Assembly: GCA_014730055.1 (NCBI GenBank)
Contig: WJIV01000034.1
Span: forward strand, 1-10,174
DNA length: 10,174 nucleotides
Source of the DNA: Candidatus Bathyarchaeota archaeon
GTDB taxonomy: Archaea > Thermoproteota > Bathyarchaeia > TCS64
Direction: 5' to 3'
Position numbers and translations under genes: made by a program. This document shows positions 1 to 6,003 of this stretch, in pieces. Numbering within the stretch: position 1 is the first letter of the stretch; each line of letters starts with the position of its first letter. The notes beneath the pieces are model-generated. The model was given only the letters and a program-made list of their open reading frames with translations, was not told the DNA's origin and ran no database searches.

Positions 1-966
1 AATACCTATTCTGGTATCATAGTTTTTGCCGATCTCACTATAATCTATGTCTACCTGGATCAGTGCTTGATCAGGTTGGAACTTTGGATCCCATGTATGC
101 GTAGTGAACTCACTAAAACTGAGGCCAACCGCGAGAAGCACATCTATCTTGTCCCTTAGATATTTATTCGCAACATTTGTACCATATAGACCTACAACTC
201 CAAGGCTCCATGGATCATCCTCCGGGATTATTCCTTTAGCTCTAAGAGTTGTGGATACAGGTATACCATAATTTCTGGATATTTCTCCTACCTCTTCGTG
301 CGCATTAAGGGCCCCGTAGCCAACCAGCATCGCAGGATTTTTCGAGTTCATCAACATATCTGCTGCTTCTCTTACTAGGTCCGGGTCTCCATTTACATTT
401 AGTCTATTAACTGAATGAATTTTGCTCGGCTCAATATCCGTTTCATCAGCAAATGTGTTAGCAGTTATATCCAAATGAACTGGACCTTGCCTACCATTTA
501 TCGCCTCCTTAAAGGCTCTCATGAAGCCTTCCCTGAGTTTTCCGGAATTGAAAATCATTGATGAATATTTGGTCATACCGTCAAAGATTTCTACATGGTT
601 AACTGTCCTTCCCTCACCGGTTGCTTCCTGTAATCCCCCCTTTCCAATGGCGCTTGTTCCAACATTAGCGGTCAGCACAAGCAATGGTGTTGAATCCATG
701 TAAGCTGAAGCAACACCAGTTGTTAGATTGGTTGCCCCTGGTCCTACTGTACCCGTACAGACACCGATTTTTCCACTCACCTGAGAGTACCCAGTTGCCA
801 TGAAAGAGGCACCTGCCTCATGCTTGGTTAAAATTGGCATTACCCTCTCACTATTTTTCAGTGAATCATAAAACTTTAGGAGATGCCCACCAGGCACACC
901 AAAGATGTATTCCACATCATTTTTCTCAAGAAGCTTAATTAAAAGGTCGGCTCCAGATAACTTCAT
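1..966 (-). CDS. ThDP-dependent enzyme, acetolactate synthase superfamily (3' end cut by window)
   Basis: I translated this gene by hand: it starts with ATG at 966 and stays open to the window edge, giving 322 residues of a protein that is usually about 550. The N-terminal ThDP (PYR) domain is clear. GVPGG lies at residues 23-27, the catalytic glutamate of the family is E50 in KHEAGASFMATGYS, GTVGPGATNL spans about 72-81, and Q113-E114 matches the conserved active-site Gln region. From about residue 190 a Rossmann-like central domain follows, ending in IQVDIDYSEIGKNY, which matches the FAD or ADP-binding middle domain of acetolactate synthases. The cofactor-binding C-terminal domain is outside the window, so the substrate cannot be fixed. 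Acetolactate synthase large subunit is the default guess, but the PYR domain is divergent (HLDITANTF where IDIPKDVQ is common), so another 2-oxoacid or aldehyde-processing member is possible. A TATA-like box lies about 26 bp upstream, indicating leaderless transcription. Confidence 0.85.
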   Translation of the reverse strand, partial: MKLSGADLLIKLLEKNDVEYIFGVPGGHLLKFYDSLKNSERVMPILTKHEAGASFMATGYSQVSGKIGVCTGTVGPGATNLTTGVASAYMDSTPLLVLTANVGTSAIGKGGLQEATGEGRTVNHVEIFDGMTKYSSMIFNSGKLREGFMRAFKEAINGRQGPVHLDITANTFADETDIEPSKIHSVNRLNVNGDPDLVREAADMLMNSKNPAMLVGYGALNAHEEVGEISRNYGIPVSTTLRAKGIIPEDDPWSLGVVGLYGTNVANKYLRDKIDVLLAVGLSFSEFTTHTWDPKFQPDQALIQVDIDYSEIGKNYDTRIGI

Positions 967-987
967 AGTAAAAATGCATTTTGCTGG

Positions 988-997
988 ATATTTAGAA
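988..997 (-). promoter_or_regulatory. TATA-like box of the ThDP enzyme gene
   Basis: On the minus strand this reads TTCTAAATAT, with its centre about 26 bp before the ATG at 966. That spacing is typical of leaderless archaeal transcripts. No Shine-Dalgarno match precedes the ATG. Confidence 0.5.
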
Positions 998-1075
998 TTT
1001 TTTGTTTACATTATAACATCTAATTTAACAAATTATGTTGCTATAATTATCAAGTAATATCTACGTAATCATGAA

Positions 1076-1912
1076 TTATAAAATTTCGGAAGTGTTTTCA
1101 ATATAATTAATTGCAGCTTTTATCAGATTGGATAAAAGCACAGCAACAGTGACAGGTCCTATTCCTCCAGGGACCGGCGTTACGGCGTGTACGGTTTCCT
1201 TAACGTTTCTATAGTCAAAATCTCCATATACTTTCCCTTTTAGATAGTTATTCCCGTTATCCAGTAGTATAGATCCTTTGGATACTTGATTTTTCTTAAT
1301 GTAACCTATTTTTTGTACATCCGATACAATTATCTTAGAATTACTGAAATTAGATGATGGTTTAAAGTTACTGAATTTTAACCCCTCGGCACATAATTTA
1401 GATATCAGGGGACGCCCCAGTACGTTATCTTTTCCTATAATCCCCCATTTTTTGTTTATATCGATCTTATAATATCTTAAGATTTGAAATAGGGCCTCAA
1501 CATTAGCTGGGGTGTAGATTTCCTTACCAATTAGGAGTCTCCCAAGGCTATGTGGGCTCATACAATCTATATCCTTCCTAGGATCCAGCTTGCTTAAGAT
1601 CCTTGACTTGTTTAGCGGCCTATCAATGGGAAGCTGAATAAAAATTCCATGATAGGTATTGTTTGTGTTTAAATTATTTATTAATCTCTCTGCCTCTATT
1701 TGACGATGAGGCTCAAATATCTTAGCCTTGACATCTTTTTCATTAAATTTTCTCTTTTTCATCTGCGCGTATTTGAAAGAGCGTTTATCTCTTGATGTTA
1801 TTACGATTGCTATTTTTGGTTGTACGTCGTTTTTCTTAAGAAAACTGATTTTTGGTTTTAGGTCTTTGTAGATCTTGGATGCTACCTTTTCCCCATCAAG
1901 GATAATAGTCAC
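1076..1912 (-). CDS. folD: Bifunctional methylenetetrahydrofolate dehydrogenase / methenyltetrahydrofolate cyclohydrolase (FolD)
   Basis: FolD interconverts 5,10-methylene-, methenyl- and 10-formyl-tetrahydrofolate in the cytoplasm, supplying C1 units for purine and thymidylate synthesis. The 278 residues are near the family length (about 280-300). Catalytic positions are kept: Y48-x3-K52 (the Y50/K54 pair of E. coli FolD), Q93 in GIFIQLPI and D116 in KDIDC. The nucleotide-binding stretch IIGKDNVLGRP (about 138-148) and the C-terminal signature TPVPGGIGPVTVAVLL are present. It is divergent elsewhere: the usual PCTP loop reads IYTPANVEAL, GRS is GKD, and the second NADP-binding strand reads IVSDVQKIGYI. 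The start is GTG at 1912. The gene is unusual here, with sampled GC near 31% against about 45-50% for neighbours, and a lysine-rich, clearly basic product. That suggests acquisition from an AT-rich lineage. A weak TATA-like CTTTATT lies 22-28 bp upstream of the start. Confidence 0.93.
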   Translation of the reverse strand: MTIILDGEKVASKIYKDLKPKISFLKKNDVQPKIAIVITSRDKRSFKYAQMKKRKFNEKDVKAKIFEPHRQIEAERLINNLNTNNTYHGIFIQLPIDRPLNKSRILSKLDPRKDIDCMSPHSLGRLLIGKEIYTPANVEALFQILRYYKIDINKKWGIIGKDNVLGRPLISKLCAEGLKFSNFKPSSNFSNSKIIVSDVQKIGYIKKNQVSKGSILLDNGNNYLKGKVYGDFDYRNVKETVHAVTPVPGGIGPVTVAVLLSNLIKAAINYIENTSEIL

Positions 1913-2006
1913 AACTTACAATTATTAATGCCCAATAAAGACCTTTACCGATTAATTGCTTTTCAGGTTTATCTATGATCTTTCAAAAATATAACTGTGA
2001 GACAGG

Positions 2007-2300
2007 TTGTCTATTGAGGAGTATATTGAGACAAGGATAGACTGTGAACTTGATGAAGAGAGATTAGAGGGATTGGCTCGTATGTGGGCGTTCTATGAGG
2101 AAGAAGGTATGATTGACTCAACGATGAGTGCTGTTATTGGCACAATCTTTGGGGGTTCGAGTACATATCTAAACCTTATGTATTTCCAGTTCAAGATACC
2201 TGACAGCAGTTTAGATATGTTTAATAAAAAATTTCAAGAAAAAATATCGAACAAAAGAGACCAATTGAGAAGGATAATAGAGGATGTAAAAAATGAGTAG
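2007..2300 (+). CDS. Hypothetical 97-residue acidic protein coupled to a thioredoxin-like gene
   Basis: I do not recognise this family. The start is TTG at 2007; an in-frame TGA at 1998 rules out a longer N-terminus, and the next in-frame ATG (at about 2080) would remove 25 residues, including the lone cysteine C13. The product has an acidic helical N-terminus (residues 1-34), a middle stretch of small and hydrophobic residues (STMSAVIGTIFGGSSTYLNLMYF, split here as about 38-50 and 51-60), and a charged C-terminal helix rich in K, R, E and Q that could form a coiled coil. The middle stretch is too polar to call a membrane helix confidently. Its last codons overlap the start of the thioredoxin-like gene by 8 nt, so the two are almost certainly co-transcribed and translationally coupled, and the product may be a partner or substrate of that protein. 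A possible TATA box GTTTATCTA lies at about 1967-1975. Confidence 0.7.
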   Translation: MSIEEYIETRIDCELDEERLEGLARMWAFYEEEGMIDSTMSAVIGTIFGGSSTYLNLMYFQFKIPDSSLDMFNKKFQEKISNKRDQLRRIIEDVKNE

Positions 2301-2673
2301 TCTGGAAGAGGTAACAGTAAACAACTTCGATGATGAGGTACTTAAAGCTGAGAATCCTGTAATCGTAATTTACTGGAAGAAGGATTGCTACCATTGTCAA
2401 AAATTCCAGGAAACCCTTAATGAGGCTTTAGAAAAATACGGTGACCAAGCGAAATTCCTTAGATTTGACATTCAAGATGAGGAGGACAGAGAGTTCGCCT
2501 TACGATCGGGAGTAAGGTCCGTTCCCACAACAAAGATATTTTACGCGGGAGTCCTAATCGGGGATATAATAGGAAATATATCAAAAGAAAAGGTACTTGA
2601 TCAGATTGTAGAGATACTGGAATCGAAAGAAGAGACGATTAAAAGCTGCACGGTCATTGAAGCCTACCTCTAG
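2293..2673 (+). CDS. Thioredoxin-fold protein with CYHC active site
   Basis: This 126-residue protein has the thioredoxin layout: strand VIVIYW (23-28), redox motif C32-Y-H-C35 at the start of a helix, strand AKFLRFDI (53-60), cis-proline P78 in SVPTT, and strand KIFYAGVLIG (81-90), followed by a C-terminal helix. It has no signal peptide or membrane helix, so it should act in the cytoplasm as a thiol-disulfide oxidoreductase. The dipeptide between the cysteines is YH, not the GP of classical thioredoxin. A histidine just before the second cysteine, as in DsbA CPHC, generally makes the disulfide more oxidising, but that is inference. A third cysteine, C119, lies in an unusual C-terminal tail. 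The ATG at 2293 lies inside the upstream hypothetical gene (8-nt overlap). The 3' end overlaps the convergent dehydrogenase gene by 4 nt. Confidence 0.88.
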   Translation: MSSLEEVTVNNFDDEVLKAENPVIVIYWKKDCYHCQKFQETLNEALEKYGDQAKFLRFDIQDEEDREFALRSGVRSVPTTKIFYAGVLIGDIIGNISKEKVLDQIVEILESKEETIKSCTVIEAYL

Positions 2674-3725
2674 TCCAAGGTTGGAGGCTCTAATATTCTG
2701 ACTATCATGTCATCGTCTCTTTTTGGATCTCCACGACCATCCCTGTTACTGGTACAAAGATATAGGTAACCATCGGGCCCCTGTTCTATGTCCCTGAGCC
2801 TTCCAAGCTGATTGCTATAAAGGGGAATATTCAATTCTATCTCATCCTGTTCAGAGCCTTCTAGTTTTATTGCACGTAGATGCCTTCCCCTAAGATTTGC
2901 AATTAAAAGGAGGTTTTTCCAACCTGGGTACCTGCTGCCTTTTACGAAACAGATACCAGAAGGGGCCCACGTCTCATCCCCTGTCTGATATATTGGATCA
3001 ATGTAATCGGGCTCTTCTCCATAGCCGAGTATGTGAGGCCATCCATAGTTACCCCCTGGACGAATAATATTGATCTCATCGTGGGCCCTCCACCCGTTTT
3101 CTCCACTGGGTCCATGCTCTGATGAATATAGTTGTCCTGTCTCGGGGTGCCAGGCTAGTCCCTGTGGGTTCCTGTTACCATATGAATATATCAGGGAGTT
3201 ACTGAGTGGGTTATCCGCTGGGACTGAGCCGTCCGGATTTATACGAAGGATCTTTCCGCCTAAAAAATCTAGATCTTGGGCTTTTTCCTTCTTCCAAATT
3301 TCACCCGTTGTAGCATATAGTTTTTCATCAGGGCCAAATTTAATCCTGCCACCATTATGGACACTTCCGCCCGGGATATTGTCTAATATTATCTCTTCAT
3401 CGATTAATGCACTGGCCTCTAGTCCATACCTCACTATCCTGTTCCAAATATTTCCCTCTTCATTGTAAGTGTAGTAGACATACAAGTAATTATTATTTGT
3501 AAAATTCGGGTGAAAAGCGAGTCCTAGGAGACCCCCTTCATCTCCTTTTCTGGCTTCTACGTCAAATTCCTTGATTATTGTAACCTCGTCGTCTTGGAGA
3601 ACAGAGAGTCTTCCTTCCCTTTCTGTAAAATATAGTTTTCCTTCAGGTGAAAAAGCGATGGACCAAGGTATCTCTAGGTTTTTGACAACGGCCTCTACGC
3701 CCTCTGGCAAATTTCGGTTAAACAT
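2670..3725 (-). CDS. PQQ-dependent sugar dehydrogenase family protein, apparently cytoplasmic paralogue
   Basis: This belongs to the glucose/sorbosone dehydrogenase (soluble aldose dehydrogenase) six-bladed beta-propeller family, which oxidises aldoses at C1 with pyrroloquinoline quinone and calcium. Family blocks in order are IPWSIAFSPEGKLYFTEREGR (19-39, given as its two halves IPWSIAFSPEG and KLYFTEREGR), GGLLGLAFHPNF (64-75), VHNGGRIKFGPD (122-133, candidate catalytic base H123), YGNRNPQGLAWHPETG (182-197, R185-N186 matching PQQ-contacting residues of soluble glucose dehydrogenase), SEHGPSGEN (202-210), NYGWP (226-230) and a C-terminal CTSNRDGRG. The start is ATG at 3725. An in-frame TAA lies 27 bp upstream with no start codon between, and the N-terminus MFNRNLPEGVEAVV is hydrophilic, so there is no export signal. 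This is odd for an enzyme class that usually works outside the membrane. PQQ use is assumed from the family. It is a close paralogue of the gene at 4795-5919. Confidence 0.88.
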   Translation of the reverse strand: MFNRNLPEGVEAVVKNLEIPWSIAFSPEGKLYFTEREGRLSVLQDDEVTIIKEFDVEARKGDEGGLLGLAFHPNFTNNNYLYVYYTYNEEGNIWNRIVRYGLEASALIDEEIILDNIPGGSVHNGGRIKFGPDEKLYATTGEIWKKEKAQDLDFLGGKILRINPDGSVPADNPLSNSLIYSYGNRNPQGLAWHPETGQLYSSEHGPSGENGWRAHDEINIIRPGGNYGWPHILGYGEEPDYIDPIYQTGDETWAPSGICFVKGSRYPGWKNLLLIANLRGRHLRAIKLEGSEQDEIELNIPLYSNQLGRLRDIEQGPDGYLYLCTSNRDGRGDPKRDDDMIVRILEPPTLD

Positions 3726-3733
3726 AATTATGA

Positions 3734-3751
3734 AAGAGTAGGATAACTCTT
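3734..3751. promoter_or_regulatory. Perfect inverted repeat next to the TATA box of the unanchored dehydrogenase
   Basis: AAGAGT (3734-3739) and ACTCTT (3746-3751) form a perfect 6-bp inverted repeat with a 6-bp spacer. It overlaps the edge of the TATA-like TTTTAAG (3749-3755 on the minus strand, centre about 27 bp before the ATG at 3725) and spans most of the gap to the likely transcription start. That is the usual position for an archaeal repressor operator. A 6-bp repeat can arise by chance in AT-rich DNA. Confidence 0.35.
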
Positions 3752-3755
3752 AAAA
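3749..3755 (-). promoter_or_regulatory. TATA-like box of the unanchored sugar dehydrogenase
   Basis: The minus strand reads AATTTTAAGAG here, with the TTTTAAG core centred 27 bp upstream of the ATG at 3725. It indicates leaderless transcription starting close to the ATG, and so a promoter separate from that of the pirin gene upstream. Confidence 0.55.
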
Positions 3756-3790
3756 TTTATACATGGGATTGAACCTTGTATTGTTAGTTG

Positions 3791-4549
3791 CTATTCTACT
3801 TGAGATCCTCGAAGCCTGATCTCCTGTTTTAGAGGTTTCCCTGAGAGGTATATAAATCGAGAATCTTCCATCATCTCTGCTCTTAACTCTATGCCCGGAT
3901 TCAGTATTGCTGCTTGGTGTTGATTGACAGTTATATCACGAATTTTCAACTTTCCTTTTAAGATGTAAATTAGTGTGTTGAAGTCCTCAGGGATTTTTCC
4001 TTTGTAAATTTTTCCAAATTCTAAATTAATATCCAGATAATCCACCGGTGTGGAGGAGACAAGATCAATGTCCTCTGAAATGAAAGTGGCTTCTCCCCCA
4101 TCAAAGCTTTTCTTTCTTAAATCCTCAGGAGATAGTATCTCATATGTGGGTTCTGTATTTTTCATCTTTTTGGGAAGATTAACCCATAATTGGATACCGT
4201 GATTCATTCCATCCGTTCCGGGCATCTCAGAATGTCTTATGCCTTTCCCTGTAATTGCATGCTGAATACCCCCTACGGGTACCTCAGCCCTATTATCTAA
4301 GGAATCCTCATGGACAATTATCCCTTCGATCATATAGGTAATAAACTCAAATCCAGAGTGAAGATGCATAGGGAACCCAGCTGGTTTCTCAACGTAGAAC
4401 TCGTCAAAAAGAACAAAGGGATCAAAGCTTTCAAAGTCCCCGGTTGGGAACAACCTTCTTACGCGTGCTCCTCTTCCCTCACTCATCTCGACAGCTGACT
4501 TTACATCGGTAACAATATCCTGACTCATTTGGTAATATAGATGAAACAT
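3791..4549 (-). CDS. Pirin family bicupin protein
   Basis: Pirins are cytoplasmic bicupins binding a single iron or other metal. Known members act as quercetin dioxygenases or redox-sensitive regulatory partners; the role here cannot be deduced. The product is 252 residues, slightly short of the usual 230-300 range midpoint. The N-terminal cupin has all four metal ligands: H62 and H64 in FPMHLHSGFE, and H106 and E108 in GKGIRHSEMPG, matching H56, H58, H101 and E103 of human pirin. GIQLWVNLP (118-126) links to the second cupin, which, as usual in pirins, lacks metal ligands (LIYILKGKLKIRD, AAILNPG). The start is ATG at 4549, supported by a TATA-like TAAATAG 24-30 bp upstream. A second ATG at 4528 (MSQDIV) is also possible and would give a more typical N-terminus. 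It lies between two paralogous sugar dehydrogenases, same strand, which suggests a role in the same oxidative pathway. Confidence 0.92.
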   Translation of the reverse strand: MFHLYYQMSQDIVTDVKSAVEMSEGRGARVRRLFPTGDFESFDPFVLFDEFYVEKPAGFPMHLHSGFEFITYMIEGIIVHEDSLDNRAEVPVGGIQHAITGKGIRHSEMPGTDGMNHGIQLWVNLPKKMKNTEPTYEILSPEDLRKKSFDGGEATFISEDIDLVSSTPVDYLDINLEFGKIYKGKIPEDFNTLIYILKGKLKIRDITVNQHQAAILNPGIELRAEMMEDSRFIYLSGKPLKQEIRLRGSQVE

Positions 4550-4572
4550 TCCTCTAAAACATTACAAGCATT

Positions 4573-4579
4573 CTATTTA
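4573..4579 (-). promoter_or_regulatory. TATA-like box of the pirin gene, inside the stop region of the preceding ORF
   Basis: The minus strand reads TAAATAG, 24-30 bp before the ATG at 4549. The TAG of this sequence is also the stop codon of the small membrane protein gene. It favours the upstream ATG and leaderless transcription. Confidence 0.45.
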
Positions 4580-4755
4580 CGTAGGAACGGAAACCTGTTG
4601 AAGTAGCTTGGTCGCGGCGAGAATATATACATGATTATAAAACCCAGCCCAACTGCTATAGATACGCCTATGTTTTTCGTAAAGTAGAAAATCGTAAAAC
4701 AAAGCACTACCCACAGGAAAGTTGTAAACAATACCCAGTCTAGGACATCTGTCAC
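4573..4755 (-). CDS. Small membrane protein with two predicted transmembrane helices
   Basis: The 60-residue product starts with GTG at 4755. It has a short polar N-terminus, a hydrophobic helix at about 5-27 (WVLFTTFLWVVLCFTIFYF core), a short turn TKN, a second hydrophobic helix at about 29-46 (GVSIAVGLGFIIMYIF), and a basic C-terminal tail ending in FPFLRK. This resembles many archaeal two-helix mini-membrane proteins with no assigned function. It sits in the 245-bp space between the pirin and the anchored dehydrogenase, same strand. A TATA-like GTTTTAATTC lies at 4776-4785, 21-30 bp before the GTG, which supports the start. The start, length, strong hydrophobicity pattern and promoter make it a likely real gene, but I recognise no family. 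Confidence 0.62.
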   Translation of the reverse strand: MTDVLDWVLFTTFLWVVLCFTIFYFTKNIGVSIAVGLGFIIMYIFSPRPSYFNRFPFLRK

Positions 4756-4775
4756 AATAATGTTATGGTAAGCGT

Positions 4776-4785
4776 GAATTAAAAC
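4776..4785 (-). promoter_or_regulatory. TATA-like box of the small membrane protein gene
   Basis: GTTTTAATTC on the minus strand, centred about 25 bp upstream of the GTG at 4755. Spacing fits leaderless archaeal transcription. Confidence 0.45.
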
Positions 4786-4794
4786 ACTATGCAG

Positions 4795-5919
4795 TCAGGG
4801 TGTAAGAATTCTTACTATCATGTCATCCTTTTCACTTGGATTCCCTCTTCCATCTCGATTACTTGTACAGAAGTATAGGTAATCATCAGGCCCCTGGACT
4901 ACTGTCCTTATCCTTCCGAAGTCCTCAAAAATTGGTGTATTCAAGGAGATATCAGTGTAGTTTGGGGGAGTAAAGTACATCATCCTGATACTAGTTCCTC
5001 TTAGATTTGCAACAAAGAGCCGTTCATGCCAACTACTATTGGGATTATCGAAGAAGGTGTTTCCTGAGGGTGCCCAAGTATCATTTCCTGTATGGTAAAT
5101 TGGATCAGTAAATTCTGGGTTATCACTGTTTCCGATAACCTCGGGCCACCCGTAGTTTGCTCCAGGTTTTATTAGATTAATCTCATCATGAGCATACCAC
5201 ATGTTCTCACCCGAGGGTCCATGTTCCGTAGCGTATAACTCCCCTGTCTCTGGATGCCATGCTAATCCCTGTGGGTTTCGATGCCCATAAGTGTATATTG
5301 GTGAGTTCTCAAATGGATTATCCTCTGGAATAGTACCGTCCCCATTATATCTCAGGATCTTACCAGCTAGACTATTCAGATCCTGAGCTAGCTCTCCATT
5401 CCCAGTTTCACCTGTTGTTACGTATATTTTACTATCTGGTCCAAACTTTACTCGACCTCCATCATGGATATTACCTGCAGGTATTTTGTCCAAAAATACT
5501 TCTTCACTATGTAGATCCATCCCTGAGTAATTAAACCACGATATTCGGTTCCATGGGGGTCCGTCATCTTCAATATAGGTGTAATAGATTAATATTCTAG
5601 GATCCTCGGGGAATTCAGGGTGAAGGACGAGACCCAGAAGCCCACTTTCCACATTTTCCTGGGCCTTAACCTCCATAGTGTATAAGGTATTTACTTTTCC
5701 TTCTTGTAATAATCGAACTCTCCCACCCCTTTCAGTGAAGAATATTTTCCCGTCAGGAGCGATATCCATCGACCAGGGTACATCCAGTCCCTCTGCAAGT
5801 ATCTCATATTCAAAAGAACCGTTTTCAGGTTCTTCTGTATCCCTTGTGTAGTACCAATAAGCGCCTCCAGCAAGTAATAAAACAATAACGAAAAAGGCAG
5901 CCGTCGTCCTGTTTTCCAT
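4795..5919 (-). CDS. PQQ-dependent sugar dehydrogenase family protein, membrane-anchored/exported
   Basis: This is a 374-residue member of the same glucose/sorbosone dehydrogenase propeller family. Residues 7-24 (AAFFVIVLLLAGGAYWYY) form an N-terminal signal anchor, followed by an acidic linker (DTEEPENGS), so the catalytic domain should face outside. Family blocks: VPWSMDIAPDGKIFFTERGG (48-67), GLLGLVLHPEF (93-103), IHDGGRVKFGPD (151-162, candidate base H152), YGHRNPQGLAWHPETG (211-226, R214-N215), TEHGPSGEN (231-239), NYGWP (255-259) and CTSNRDGRG near the end. The block from YGHRN to TWAPSG is nearly the same as in the gene at 2670-3725, so the two are duplicates separated by the pirin and a small membrane protein. 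Sugar or aldehyde oxidation passing electrons to a membrane acceptor is the likely role; PQQ supply is unknown. It is divergently transcribed from the aldo/keto reductase across an 84-bp gap. Confidence 0.9.
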   Translation of the reverse strand: MENRTTAAFFVIVLLLAGGAYWYYTRDTEEPENGSFEYEILAEGLDVPWSMDIAPDGKIFFTERGGRVRLLQEGKVNTLYTMEVKAQENVESGLLGLVLHPEFPEDPRILIYYTYIEDDGPPWNRISWFNYSGMDLHSEEVFLDKIPAGNIHDGGRVKFGPDSKIYVTTGETGNGELAQDLNSLAGKILRYNGDGTIPEDNPFENSPIYTYGHRNPQGLAWHPETGELYATEHGPSGENMWYAHDEINLIKPGANYGWPEVIGNSDNPEFTDPIYHTGNDTWAPSGNTFFDNPNSSWHERLFVANLRGTSIRMMYFTPPNYTDISLNTPIFEDFGRIRTVVQGPDDYLYFCTSNRDGRGNPSEKDDMIVRILTP

Positions 5920-5944
5920 TTTATGTATTAATCTGAAGCATATG

Positions 5945-5952
5945 TGATAAAC
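5945..5952 (-). promoter_or_regulatory. TATA-like box of the anchored sugar dehydrogenase
   Basis: The minus strand reads GTTTATCA, centred about 30 bp upstream of the ATG at 5919. It lies 20 bp from the TATA box of the divergent aldo/keto reductase, so the two promoters are nearly back to back and may share regulation. Confidence 0.4.
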
Positions 5953-5972
5953 TGATCAAAATGGTTACTAAA

Positions 5973-5980
5973 CTATAAAA
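5973..5980 (+). promoter_or_regulatory. TATA box of the aldo/keto reductase
   Basis: CTATAAAA is a near-perfect archaeal TATA box, centred 27 bp upstream of the ATG at 6004, with purine-rich ACTAAA in front as a possible BRE. This is the best promoter in the window and implies a leaderless mRNA. Confidence 0.65.
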
Positions 5981-6003
5981 CAAGTGCCTAAAATTAGAAA
6001 ATA

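Noticed and set aside
521..703. 60-residue plus-strand ORF
   Set aside because: It lies entirely opposite the ThDP enzyme gene, whose reading frame encodes conserved motifs; the plus-strand translation has no recognisable features.
3070..3468. 132-residue plus-strand ORF
   Set aside because: Antisense to the sugar dehydrogenase, across its most conserved blocks; proline- and serine-rich shadow translation.
3730..3760. AAGAGT inverted repeat as a pirin terminator hairpin
   Set aside because: No T-run follows on the minus strand, and its position at a TATA-like box fits an operator better.
4310..4498. 62-residue plus-strand ORF
   Set aside because: Antisense to the metal-binding half of the pirin gene, no promoter or family signal.
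5691..5885. 64-residue minus-strand ORF in another frame
   Set aside because: Overlaps the anchored dehydrogenase on the same strand in a different frame; the dehydrogenase frame is clearly coding.
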